From Micromonospora sediminimaris (GTDB taxonomy: Bacteria; Actinomycetota; Actinomycetes; Mycobacteriales; Micromonosporaceae): 64,000 bases of DNA. The notes below the pieces were generated by a model. The model did not search any database and was not told the origin of the DNA. It saw only the letters and a list, made by a program, of their open reading frames with translations. Shown here one piece after another: positions 1-7,597 of the stretch; the stretch's first letter is position 1; every line of letters begins with the position of its first letter. Location of the stretch: NCBI GenBank assembly GCA_900112325.1, contig FOLJ01000004.1:62001-126000 (forward strand), given 5' to 3'. Position numbers and translations under genes: made by a program.

Positions 1-1875
1 CACTACCTGGTGCCGGAGATCGCCCCGGACACCGTCTTCACGGCCAACCCGGCGAAGGCGCTGGACGAGTACGCCGAGGCTCGCGACCTGGGTGTCACCA
101 CCCGACCGGTGTTCGTCGGCCCGGCCACGTTCCTGCTGCTGGCCAAGGGAGACGATCCGTTCGCCCGGCTCGACGACCTGGTCCGGACGTACGCCCGGAT
201 TCTCGCCGCCCTGGCGGACGCGGGTGTCGACTGGGTGCAACTGGACGAACCCGCCTACGCCGCCGACCGCAGCCCCGCCGAGATCGATGCCCTCCGTCGC
301 GCCTACACCCGACTCGGTGAACTCGCACACCGACCGCAGATCTTCGTGGCGACCTACTTCGGTGACCTCGGGGATGCGCTTCCGGCCCTGCTGGACACCC
401 CGGTCGAAGCCGTCGGCGTGGACCTGGTCGCCGGACCGGGCAACCTGCACCGGCTCGCCGCCGCCGGCCCGCTGGGCGGCAGGACCATCGTCGCCGGCCT
501 GGTCGACGGCCGCAACATCTGGCGTACCGACCTGCGGGCCGCCGTGACGGCCGGCGCGACGGTCGCCGGGCTCGCCGATCACGTCGCCGTCTCCTCGTCC
601 TGCTCGCTGCTGCACGTGCCGGTCGACGTGTCCGCGGAGACGCACCTCGACCCCCGGTTGTCCGCGCGGTTGGCGTTCGCCCGGCAGAAGGTCGACGAGA
701 TCGTCGTGCTCGGCCGTGCGCTGCGCGACGGCACCACCGCGCTACCGGCGCCACTGCCGCCCACCCCGGCGGCCTGGCGTCACGACGACGTGCGCGGCCG
801 CCTGGCCGCGTTGCGTCCCACCGACCGGCAGCGCGGTGAATACCGCAACCGGGCCGCCCGCCAGCAGGAACGACTGGGCCTGCCGGAGCTGCCGACCACC
901 ACGATCGGGTCGTTTCCGCAGACCGCCGAACTGCGCAGGGCCCGCGCCGCGCACCGGGCCGGCAGCCTTGACGACGCCGGCTACGTGGCGCGGATGCGCG
1001 CGGAGGTGGCGCAGGTCATCCGGTTGCAGGAACAGCTGGGTCTGGACGTGCTCGTGCACGGGGAACCGGAACGCAACGACATGGTGCAGTACTTCGGCGA
1101 GCAGCTCGACGGTTTCGCCGCCACGCAGCACGGCTGGGTGCAGTCGTACGGCTCCCGCTGCGTACGCCCACCGATCATCTACGGTGACGTGTCCCGCAAG
1201 GCACCGATGACCGTCGAGTGGTCCACCTACGCGCAGTCGCTCACCAGCAAACCGGTCAAGGGCATGCTCACCGGCCCGGTCACCATCCTGGCCTGGTCGT
1301 TCGTCCGTACCGACCAGCCCCTCGCGGACACCGCCGACCAGGTCGCGCTGGCGCTGCGCGACGAGTGCCGCGACCTGGAGTCCGCCGGCATCCGGGTCAT
1401 CCAGGTCGACGAACCGGCACTACGCGAGACGCTGCCGCTGCGCAAGGCCGACCAGAAGGCGTACCTGGACTGGGCCGTCGGAGCGTTTCGGCTGGCCACC
1501 GGCGGTGTCGCCGACGACACCCAGATCCACACCCACCTGTGCTACTCGGAGTTCGGCGAGGTGATCCACGCCATCGACGCCCTCGACGCCGACGTCACAA
1601 GCATCGAGGCATCGCGGTCCAAGATGGAGGTGCTCGACGATCTGGCCGCGATCGGCTACGGCCGGGGTGTCGGACCCGGGGTGTGGGACATCCATTCCCC
1701 CCGGGTGCCGCCGCGCGACGAGGTGATCGAGGCACTGCGCCGGGCGGTCGCGGCCGTGCCGGCCCGCCGGTTGTGGGTCAATCCGGACTGCGGCCTCAAG
1801 ACGCGCGGCTATCCGGAGGTCGAGGCGTCCCTGCGGCACCTGGTCGACGCCGCCGCCGAGGTACGCGGGAGCTGA
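1..1875 (+). CDS. metE: Cobalamin-independent methionine synthase MetE, 5' end outside window
   Basis: Transfers the methyl group of 5-methyltetrahydropteroyl-triglutamate to homocysteine, the last step of methionine synthesis, in the cytosol. The reading frame is open from base 1 (first residues HYLVPEI, a conserved stretch about 110 residues into the family), so the N-terminus lies upstream. All four zinc ligands of the C-terminal barrel are visible: His and Cys of the HTHLC motif (codons at 1534 and 1540), Glu of SIEAS (1606) and Cys of NPDCGLK (1789). The 624 visible residues plus roughly 110-140 missing ones match the usual length of about 750. A strong hairpin follows at once, so the gene probably ends its transcript here. 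Confidence 0.97.
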   Translation, partial: HYLVPEIAPDTVFTANPAKALDEYAEARDLGVTTRPVFVGPATFLLLAKGDDPFARLDDLVRTYARILAALADAGVDWVQLDEPAYAADRSPAEIDALRRAYTRLGELAHRPQIFVATYFGDLGDALPALLDTPVEAVGVDLVAGPGNLHRLAAAGPLGGRTIVAGLVDGRNIWRTDLRAAVTAGATVAGLADHVAVSSSCSLLHVPVDVSAETHLDPRLSARLAFARQKVDEIVVLGRALRDGTTALPAPLPPTPAAWRHDDVRGRLAALRPTDRQRGEYRNRAARQQERLGLPELPTTTIGSFPQTAELRRARAAHRAGSLDDAGYVARMRAEVAQVIRLQEQLGLDVLVHGEPERNDMVQYFGEQLDGFAATQHGWVQSYGSRCVRPPIIYGDVSRKAPMTVEWSTYAQSLTSKPVKGMLTGPVTILAWSFVRTDQPLADTADQVALALRDECRDLESAGIRVIQVDEPALRETLPLRKADQKAYLDWAVGAFRLATGGVADDTQIHTHLCYSEFGEVIHAIDALDADVTSIEASRSKMEVLDDLAAIGYGRGVGPGVWDIHSPRVPPRDEVIEALRRAVAAVPARRLWVNPDCGLKTRGYPEVEASLRHLVDAAAEVRGS

Positions 1876-1881
1876 CCGCAC

Positions 1882-1922
1882 CGAGCCGGGCGGTAAACGA
1901 TCACAAGTGACCGCCCGGCTCG
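1882..1922 (+). terminator. Strong hairpin terminator after metE
   Basis: A perfect 13-bp inverted repeat (arms 1882-1894 and 1910-1922, 15-base loop) begins 7 bases after the metE stop. There is no long T tract, as is usual for actinobacterial terminators. Confidence 0.8.
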
Positions 1923-2053
1923 TGGTCGGCAAGCCAGTCGCTCAAGGTGCTGCCCGGCTCCATCACCTGCTCGGCCTGACCACCGCTGGCGGTGGCGTTC
2001 GTGCTGTTGGTTTCTTACGATTGGCCATCGTCCCATTCAGGGAGATGGATGCC

Positions 2054-2896
2054 ATGGGTGACCGGATCTTGGCAGGCAGGACCGTCGTGATCACCGGGGC
2101 CAGCGCGGGTATCGGCGCCGAGGCTGCCCGTCGGTTGGCGTGCCTGGGCGCGTCCGTGGTGGTGGTGGGCCGGTCGCCCGAGAAGACCGCAGCCGTCGCG
2201 CGCCAGGTGGGCGGCGAGCCGCTGGTGGCCGACTTCACCCGGCTGTCGGACGTACGCCGGCTCGCCGACACCCTCCTGGTTCGCTACCCCTGTATCGACG
2301 TGCTGGCCAACAATGCCGGCGTCGTGCTGACCAGGCGGAGCCGTACCGAGGACGGTCATGATGTGATGTTCCAGGTCAACTACCTGGCCCCGTTTCTGCT
2401 CACCAATCTCCTGTTGGACCGGTTGACCACCGCCGGGCGGGCGCGCGTCATCACCACCTCCAGCAATGGCCACCGGTTCGGCAGCATCGATCTCGACGAT
2501 CTCGAAGGTGCCGGCAAACGGTCCGAGCTGCTGCGGTACGGGATGACGAAGCTGCAGAACATCCTGTTCACCCGCGAGTTGGCCCGGCGTACCCGGGGCA
2601 GCGGGCTGACCGCGATGGCGTTCCACCCGGGGGTGATCGCCGCCACCGACATCAACCGGGAAGCCCCGCTGGTCGCGGCGCTGGTCCGGTACCGGCTGCT
2701 GGGTGGTCTGTCCACTCTCGCCGAGGGCGCCGAGCCGCTGGTTCACCTGGCCACGATGCCTGATCCGGAGGCGGTGAACGGCGGCTACTTCCACCGCCTC
2801 CGACCGAACGGGCCGGTCCACCGGCAGGCCACGGACGACAAGTTGGCCACCCGCCTGTGGGAGCGAACGACCGAGCTGCTCGGTACGCCGGTGTGA
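2054..2896 (+). CDS. Short-chain dehydrogenase/reductase
   Basis: NAD(P)-dependent oxidoreductase of the classical SDR fold, 280 residues from the chosen start. It shows the TGASAGIG cofactor motif near the N-terminus, the NNAG motif, the active-site Ser in ITTSSNG and the Tyr/Lys pair in YGMTK. The order and spacing resemble the retinol dehydrogenase/WWOX-like branch, which often acts on lipophilic alcohols or ketones. The substrate cannot be told. The open frame begins at 1907, but a GGGAG ribosome site at 2040-2044 is well spaced only for the ATG at 2054; the ATG at 2045 abuts the site. Monocistronic, between the metE terminator and a convergent MarR gene. Confidence 0.9.
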   Translation: MGDRILAGRTVVITGASAGIGAEAARRLACLGASVVVVGRSPEKTAAVARQVGGEPLVADFTRLSDVRRLADTLLVRYPCIDVLANNAGVVLTRRSRTEDGHDVMFQVNYLAPFLLTNLLLDRLTTAGRARVITTSSNGHRFGSIDLDDLEGAGKRSELLRYGMTKLQNILFTRELARRTRGSGLTAMAFHPGVIAATDINREAPLVAALVRYRLLGGLSTLAEGAEPLVHLATMPDPEAVNGGYFHRLRPNGPVHRQATDDKLATRLWERTTELLGTPV

Positions 2897-2899
2897 CGA

Positions 2900-3079
2900 A
2901 CCGCCCTCGATCTCAGCATCGTCAACGAACTGGATGTCGTCGAGCAGGATCCGGCTACCGCGGACAGGTACGGCGAGTACTTCCGCTCGCTGTTCGCTGC
3001 CTGGGCTCCGATCGCTTCCCCCGGGGTCAGCGGCGAGGCGCGGCGACTCCTCGGTGTCGCTGCGCCTCAGTCGGGCTGA
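2900..3079 (+). pseudogene. Possible remnant of a coding sequence
   Basis: This stretch between the SDR stop and the convergent MarR gene is open in one frame, ends with TGA at 3077-3079 and encodes a normal-looking helical segment (for example VNELDVVEQDPATADRYGEY). There is no start codon or ribosome site in front, and it overlaps the 3' end of the MarR gene by about 13 bases. It may be the C-terminal end of a lost gene. I do not recognise the family, and a chance open frame in GC-rich DNA is a real alternative. Confidence 0.25.
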
Positions 3080-3534
3080 CTCTCCAGGTGGGCACGGACG
3101 CGATCGGAGATGCTGGCGAGCATGTCGAGTTCTTCCTGACTGAGTGCGTCGATGAACAGCCGGCGGACATGTTCGACATGCAGGGGTGACGCGTCCTCGA
3201 TCGCCTTGCAGCCGGCTGGGGTGGCCGCGATGAACGCTCCGCGTCCGTCGTCGGGGCATTCCTCCTTGGCCACCAGTCCGCGCTCGGCCATTCGCCGTAC
3301 TTGGTGTGACATGCGGCTTTTTTCCCACTCCACCTGCTTTGCCAGATCCGTCAGGCGCATCCGTCCGCCGCTGGTCTCGGTGAGTTTGACCAACACGATG
3401 TAGTCGGCGGCGGACATGCCGGAGTCGGCCTGGATTCGGCGGGCGAGCCGTCCGATGAGCTTCTCCTGCATGCGAATGAAACTGTCCCAGGCGACCTGCT
3501 GTTGCGAGGTGAGCCAGCGGGGCGTTGGGTCCAT
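3067..3534 (-). CDS. MarR-family transcriptional regulator
   Basis: 155-residue winged-helix regulator. The central part has the MarR DNA-binding region (GRMRLTDLAKQVEWEKSRMSHQV.., then the wing with the conserved DGRG turn in CPDDGRGAF), flanked by N- and C-terminal dimerisation helices. MarR proteins usually repress a divergent operon until a small phenolic or oxidant ligand binds. Here the divergent genes encode a GNAT protein and an Fe-S protein, and two copies of a likely operator lie on their promoter (3623-3667). The ligand is unknown. Confidence 0.92.
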   Translation of the reverse strand: MDPTPRWLTSQQQVAWDSFIRMQEKLIGRLARRIQADSGMSAADYIVLVKLTETSGGRMRLTDLAKQVEWEKSRMSHQVRRMAERGLVAKEECPDDGRGAFIAATPAGCKAIEDASPLHVEHVRRLFIDALSQEELDMLASISDRVRAHLESQPD

Positions 3535-3622
3535 GCGGGGAGCGTAACGACAACGTCGACGGCATGTGGCTGCCGGACTTCCTGCGCGGATTCGATCAAG
3601 GATGGGCGAGCCCGGGGGGCTG

Positions 3623-3667
3623 GTTGACGCATCAACTATCGGTGGCTAGTCTGGGTGACACATCAAC
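3623..3667 (+). promoter_or_regulatory. Promoter with two candidate MarR operator sites
   Basis: A -35 box TTGACG (3624-3629) and a -10 box TAGTCT (3647-3652) are 17 bases apart, pointing to the GNAT gene at 3759. The inverted repeat GTTGACGCATCAAC (3623-3636) covers the -35 box. A variant, GTGACACATCAAC (3655-3667), lies at the expected transcription start, 31 bases or three helical turns away. This is a typical repressor layout; the divergent MarR protein is the natural candidate. Confidence 0.6.
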
Positions 3668-3758
3668 CAACCGGGGTGGGGCGTCGTGCGCGTGGCCGCG
3701 TACCCGGCTCATGACGGGCATCGGGTTTCGATGCGCAGCACGGCGAGCTGGAGGACAC

Positions 3759-4067
3759 ATGGTAGTGAATGTGAGCGATGCCCCCGAGGCCAATCGGTAC
3801 GAGGCTCGGGTCGAGGGAGAATCGACGGTCGCGGGTTTCGCGCAGTACATCCGCACTGCGGAACTCGTGGCGTTCGTGCACACCGAGGTCTCGCCGGCGT
3901 ACGAGGGCAGGGGAGTGGGCGCGGCGCTGGCCCGCGCCGGCCTCGACGCGGCCCGTGCCGCGAATCTGCTGGTCCTGCCCACCTGTCCGTTCTTCGCGGG
4001 CTGGATCGCCCGGCACCCCGAGTATCAGGACCTGGTGTACCAGTCCCGCAGCAGGGTCAGCGACTGA
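3759..4067 (+). CDS. Small GNAT-family N-acetyltransferase (YjdJ-like)
   Basis: 102-residue protein of the short GNAT group (COG2388). It has the core acetyl-CoA-binding loop VSPAYEGRGVGAALARAGLD, followed by a strand and the PTCPFFAGWIARHPEYQDL ending typical of this family. Members acetylate small molecules or protein N-termini, but most have no known substrate. The start is set by a GGAGG site at 3750-3754; the open frame extends upstream to 3525 but that part contains the promoter. The Fe-S protein gene follows 31 bases later, so the two are likely co-transcribed. Confidence 0.88.
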   Translation: MVVNVSDAPEANRYEARVEGESTVAGFAQYIRTAELVAFVHTEVSPAYEGRGVGAALARAGLDAARAANLLVLPTCPFFAGWIARHPEYQDLVYQSRSRVSD

Positions 4068-4098
4068 ACAGCCGGGTAGGGCAGCGACGGAGGTCGGA

Positions 4099-4521
4099 AT
4101 GAGCAGCGAAACGGCGACGAAGGCGTACGAGGGCCGGTCGATCACCGTGACCTTCGAGGCCCGACGTTGCCTGCACGCCGCCGAGTGCGTACGCGGCCTG
4201 CCGGCGGTCTTCGACCCGGGTCAGCGCCCGTGGATCCGGCCCGACGGCGCCGAGGCTGAGCGCCTGGCCGAGGTGGTGCGGCGGTGTCCCTCCGGAGCGT
4301 TGCGGTACGAATTCGCAGACGGTGGTGCGGAGGCCCCGGACCGGCCGACGCAGATCAGGCGCGACGCCACCGGACAGTTGATCGTGCGCGGTGAGTTGAG
4401 AGTGGACACGCCCCAGGGCGTGCGCGCGGAGACCAGGGCGGTCCTGTGCGGGTGCGGGCGGAGCCAACGGCAGCCGTACTGCGATCACGGCGGGCCCTGC
4501 GGGCAGAGCCGGATGGGCTGA
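4099..4521 (+). CDS. Two-domain Fe-S protein: Fer4_19-type plus CDGSH-like
   Basis: 140 residues with two predicted iron-sulfur modules. The N-terminal half has Cys24, Cys30 and Cys63 in the pattern RRCLHAAEC...RRCPSGAL of the divergent mono-cluster family (Fer4_19). The C-terminal half has CGCGRSQRQPYCDH, like the CDGSH [2Fe-2S] motif with Cys117, Cys119 and Cys128. In standard CDGSH proteins the fourth ligand His comes four residues after the last Cys; here the His is two residues after it (His130), so coordination may differ. Likely a cytosolic electron-transfer or redox-sensing protein. ATG at 4099 has an AGG-rich ribosome site at 4089-4093. Confidence 0.85.
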   Translation: MSSETATKAYEGRSITVTFEARRCLHAAECVRGLPAVFDPGQRPWIRPDGAEAERLAEVVRRCPSGALRYEFADGGAEAPDRPTQIRRDATGQLIVRGELRVDTPQGVRAETRAVLCGCGRSQRQPYCDHGGPCGQSRMG

Positions 4522-4535
4522 CTCGACACCCGCGC

Positions 4536-5339
4536 TCAGATTCCGAAGCCGCCGGTGCCGGCGAGGCCGGTGCCGCCGGCTCGCCGTGGTTTCTCGTGCT
4601 GCTGAAGCCGGTACTGCCAATTCCCGGCGAACCGGTGCCACCACACCTCGAATCCGTCTTCCCCGAGCAACTCCACGGCCTTCGCCACGGCATCGGGCTC
4701 CCACCGGAACGCGGTGATCCCCTTCTGCCGACTGATGGCCGAGATGAGCTCTTCGGCGGTCGACCCGCCCGAGGTGGCCGCGTGCACAAGAGCGATGTCG
4801 CCCCTGCGTACGTACCTCCAGAGCGGCTTGCCGATGATCGCCGCGATGGCTCTCTCCCGTGTCGCGATCGGGGCATACACCTCGTCGACCAATCGCGAGG
4901 CGGCCTCCCGCACCGGCGCGTAGGCGTTGTCGGCGGCGTCGAGTGCCGCGCGGTGCCGGGACCGGGCACGCTCGGCGGCGGCCTTGCGTCGGAACCACGG
5001 CGGGTGATCCCGGGCCGCGTGCCGGTCGCGCTCGGCGGCCTGAATCGCGGTCAGGTAGCTCTCCGCCGCGACCCGCCACTGCGCGGCCGTCGCCGGGTCG
5101 AGGTCCACCGACACGAACTGCCAGTCCCGCTCGGCGGGGCGTAGGTCGAACCGGTCGGCCAGATCGCGGTCGATGAAATAGCGGTGCCGGGACTCGTCAT
5201 CGACCCACACCACGGTCAACACCGCGACCGGCTCGTCGTCCCAGCGGATAGCCGTCTTCCTGCCCTCCCGGTGGACGATCATGTCGCCGCGTGGCAGCGG
5301 AAGCCGGAAACGGTAGAGGATGACCCGGGTCGTCGCCAT
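4536..5339 (-). CDS. Conserved hypothetical protein
   Basis: 267-residue soluble protein I do not recognise. No signal peptide or membrane segment. The middle (about residues 95-150) is rich in Ala, Arg and Glu and probably forms long helices. The tail is Gly-rich (GGTGLAGTGGFGI). The open frame continues upstream to 5456, but that extension is Arg-rich, covers a strong palindrome at 5374-5402 and looks non-coding; the ATG at 5339 begins a sensible beta-strand (TTRVILYRFRLPLP). Convergent with the Fe-S protein gene 14 bases away. Confidence 0.72.
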   Translation of the reverse strand: MATTRVILYRFRLPLPRGDMIVHREGRKTAIRWDDEPVAVLTVVWVDDESRHRYFIDRDLADRFDLRPAERDWQFVSVDLDPATAAQWRVAAESYLTAIQAAERDRHAARDHPPWFRRKAAAERARSRHRAALDAADNAYAPVREAASRLVDEVYAPIATRERAIAAIIGKPLWRYVRRGDIALVHAATSGGSTAEELISAISRQKGITAFRWEPDAVAKAVELLGEDGFEVWWHRFAGNWQYRLQQHEKPRRAGGTGLAGTGGFGI

Positions 5340-5373
5340 CGTCTCATTGTGCGCCGCGTCAGCCACGAACGAG

Positions 5374-5402
5374 CGTCGACGCGGGGCCCCTCCGCGTCGA
5401 CG
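5374..5402. repeat. Perfect 11-bp inverted repeat in a divergent intergenic region
   Basis: Arms CGTCGACGCGG (5374-5384) and CCGCGTCGACG (5392-5402) with a 7-base loop lie 35 bases upstream of the hypothetical gene start at 5339. It cannot be a simple terminator for either neighbour, because both are transcribed away from it. Operator or leader hairpin are the options. Confidence 0.6.
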
Positions 5403-5467
5403 GCGCACCGTTGCGTCCACCCTGACGCGGCACTGAGGCCGCCGTGAGGCCGGCACGGATCGTGGGT

Positions 5468-5514
5468 TACCTGCCGCGTCGCCCCGTCGGGGCGTAATCG
5501 TCTCGCGGCAGGTA
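5468..5514 (+). promoter_or_regulatory. Nested hairpin in the leader of a secreted-protein gene
   Basis: Outer arms TACCTGCCGCG (5468-5478) and CGCGGCAGGTA (5504-5514) are a perfect 11-bp match and enclose an inner hairpin GCCCCG-T-CGGGGC (5481-5493). The structure ends only 6 bases before the ribosome site of the gene starting at 5531. It could be a leader RNA fold or an operator; the sequence alone does not decide. Confidence 0.5.
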
Positions 5515-5530
5515 CGAAGTGGAGTGCACG

Positions 5531-6397
5531 ATGCGTACTCGATCCAGGCTCGCCCGGCTCGCGGGTGCCGCGGGCCTGCTGCTGGCCAGCACGGCCGTGG
5601 CCGTCGCCACCGGCGCGGGGCCGGCGCAGGCGACAGTGGTGAACGTCAGCGTGGCGGGCGCCTTCCCCAATCAGTCCGCCGTGGCCACCTGTCCGGCCGG
5701 CGAGTTTCTCGCCGGTGGCGGCGGCTCGGTGGACGGTGGTGGCGGCGACGTCACGTTGACCGACATCATTCCGAACCTGGCCACCCAGTCGGTGACGGTC
5801 TGGGCGCACACCAACCCGGGCGGTGTGGCGGGGGCGTACACCCTCGTGGCGCAGGCGATCTGCGTGCCGGGCGCGCCCCCGGCCAACTACCAGCGCGTCA
5901 CCTCGGCGAGTGGCAGCAACGTCGACCCGATCAAGAACCAGGTGGCCGCCTGCCCGGCCGGCACCGACCTGCTCGGGCTCGGCGCGGAGCTGCGCACCGC
6001 CAACGGGGAAGCGTTCTACCAGCGGATCGAGCCGAACGCGGCGCTCACCGCCGGGGTGGTCACCGCAGGCGCGGCCGGCGGGTTCGCCGGGCCGTGGGAA
6101 CTCGTCGGGTACGCCATCTGCGCCACCCTGCCGGCGAACCTCACCGGCACGCTGGTCAGCCTGACCGGGGCGGCCAACAGCGTCAGCCCCAAGGGTCAGG
6201 TGTCCGCGGGTTGCCCGGCCGGCGCGCTCGCCACCGGCGTCGGCGCCACGGTCGCCGCCACCGCCACCGGAAACGTCCTGCTCACCCGGTCGATGGCGAA
6301 CGTCGCCCAGAACAACGCCCAGGCGATCGCCGTCGAGGACGGGGTCTACCTGCCCCCGTGGGACCTGGAGAGCCACGTCATCTGCTGGGGCCCGTAG
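5531..6397 (+). CDS. Secreted protein with Cys-containing repeats, paralogue 1
   Basis: 288 residues with a clear Sec signal peptide: basic start MRTRSRLARLAG, hydrophobic core and cleavage after AQA near residue 34. The mature part repeats a unit of about 85-90 residues three times, each opening with a Cys motif (TCPAGEFLAGGGG, ACPAGTDLLGLGAEL, GCPAGALATGVGA) and closing with another Cys (AICVPG, AICATL, VICWGP), suggesting one disulfide per unit. Function unknown; such exported beta-rich proteins are common in actinomycetes. ATG at 5531 is chosen over the GTG at 5519 because a GGAG site (5521-5524) fits it. Confidence 0.85.
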   Translation: MRTRSRLARLAGAAGLLLASTAVAVATGAGPAQATVVNVSVAGAFPNQSAVATCPAGEFLAGGGGSVDGGGGDVTLTDIIPNLATQSVTVWAHTNPGGVAGAYTLVAQAICVPGAPPANYQRVTSASGSNVDPIKNQVAACPAGTDLLGLGAELRTANGEAFYQRIEPNAALTAGVVTAGAAGGFAGPWELVGYAICATLPANLTGTLVSLTGAANSVSPKGQVSAGCPAGALATGVGATVAATATGNVLLTRSMANVAQNNAQAIAVEDGVYLPPWDLESHVICWGP

Positions 6398-6429
6398 CAG
6401 CTCGTGGGCCCGTACCGTCAGCGGGCGCA

Positions 6430-6463
6430 GCGCCTGGTCACGTCGGTCGGCGTGACCAGGCGC
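6430..6463 (+). terminator. Hairpin terminator between the two secreted-protein genes
   Basis: A perfect 13-bp inverted repeat (arms 6430-6442 and 6451-6463, loop of 8) lies 33 bases after the first gene's stop, with a short GCTTT run following. It probably separates the two paralogues into independent transcripts. Confidence 0.75.
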
Positions 6464-6583
6464 GGGCGCTTTCCGGAGCCTGCCGTGCGCCACCATGACG
6501 CCACCGTGACGGGCCCCGCCGATGATTCCGGGCAGCGCCGCGCGAACCGTTCGCGGCAGCGTCAGCAGGAAAGGACAGTGGTC

Positions 6584-7564
6584 ATGAGCAGGGGCACGAC
6601 ACTCGGCACAAGCAATCGGTCGCGGTGCGCTGTCGCGGCGGCCGCAGCGGTCGTCGCGGTCGCCGCGACCCTCGTCCTACCCGGGGCGGCGCACGCCGCG
6701 TACCGGCATCGGGCGGAGAGCGGCTATGACACCACGTCGCCCAAGAGCGTGACCGCGACGTGCGGGGCGGACGAGGTGCTGATCGGCGCCGGTGGCCGGA
6801 TCAGGAACGGCAACGGGGGAGTCCGCCTGGCCGCGATCGTGCCGGGCGCGACCTCGGTCGAGGTACGCGGCGAGGCGTACCCGGACCACGCGGAACCGTG
6901 GTCGGTGATCGCCGCCGCCATCTGCGAGTCCGACGACGGCACGGCGCGGGTCGTCGAGGTATCCCCGGCCGGTTCGCAAACCGCGAGTTGCCCCGCCGAC
7001 CTGGTGCTCAGCGGCACCGGGTTTGACCTGCCCGCCGGGGTGCCGCTGGCCGGACTGGTCCCCGACGCCGACGGCGCGAGCGTGACCGTTCGCACGGCCT
7101 TCCACCGGATCGGCGCCAGCCCGGTCGCCTACGCGGTCTGTGTGGAAGGCAGCCGTGCCTCGTGGGAGGACAGCGGAGTGTTTCGCTACAAGCGGTTCGC
7201 CACGACCAGCCCGGTCGGTACGTCCTCGCCGCGGACCGTGACCGTGCAGCGCGAGTGGGAGTGGGAATTCCCGTCCATGTCCGGTGTCGGCGGTGAGATC
7301 ACCGTGCTGCCCAGCCTCTCCAACCCGTTCCCGGCCCCCGCATCCGACATCTTCATCGACGCGATGATGCCCAACGACGACGGGACCCGGGTGACCGTCG
7401 CGGCGGTCCAGCGGGCCGGCACCGATACGGGCCGGTCCGTCCGCGGCGGCACACCTGCCGGGCCGTCGGCCGCGGACGACGAGCTGCGAACGGTTCCCCG
7501 GTACCTGACCGATGATCCGAAGTGGATGGTCACGGGGTACAGCACCGACCACGACATCTACTGA
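6584..7564 (+). CDS. Secreted protein with Cys-containing repeats, paralogue 2
   Basis: 326 residues with a signal peptide (hydrophobic AVAAAAAVVAVAATLVL, cleavage after AHA near residue 38). The mature part opens with the same unit as its upstream neighbour: TCGADEVLIGAGGRI ... AICES, then SCPADLVLSGTGFDL ... AVCVEG, so two of the three Cys units are kept. The third is replaced by a longer Trp/Glu-containing region (REWEWEFPSMSGVGGEI). The pair looks like a tandem duplication that has diverged. An AGGAAAGGA ribosome site at 6568-6576 sets the ATG at 6584; a short CGCGAA-CCG-TTCGCG hairpin (6541-6555) sits just before it. Confidence 0.82.
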   Translation: MSRGTTLGTSNRSRCAVAAAAAVVAVAATLVLPGAAHAAYRHRAESGYDTTSPKSVTATCGADEVLIGAGGRIRNGNGGVRLAAIVPGATSVEVRGEAYPDHAEPWSVIAAAICESDDGTARVVEVSPAGSQTASCPADLVLSGTGFDLPAGVPLAGLVPDADGASVTVRTAFHRIGASPVAYAVCVEGSRASWEDSGVFRYKRFATTSPVGTSSPRTVTVQREWEWEFPSMSGVGGEITVLPSLSNPFPAPASDIFIDAMMPNDDGTRVTVAAVQRAGTDTGRSVRGGTPAGPSAADDELRTVPRYLTDDPKWMVTGYSTDHDIY

Positions 7565-7587
7565 GCGCCGAATGCCGTGCCGGCGCT
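7564..7587. terminator. Short bidirectional hairpin between convergent genes
   Basis: Arms AGCGCCG (7564-7570) and CGGCGCT (7581-7587) flank a 10-base loop, starting at the stop codon of the secreted-protein gene and ending 10 bases before the stop of the convergent regulator gene. Confidence 0.45.
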
Positions 7588-7597
7588 GCCCGAACCT

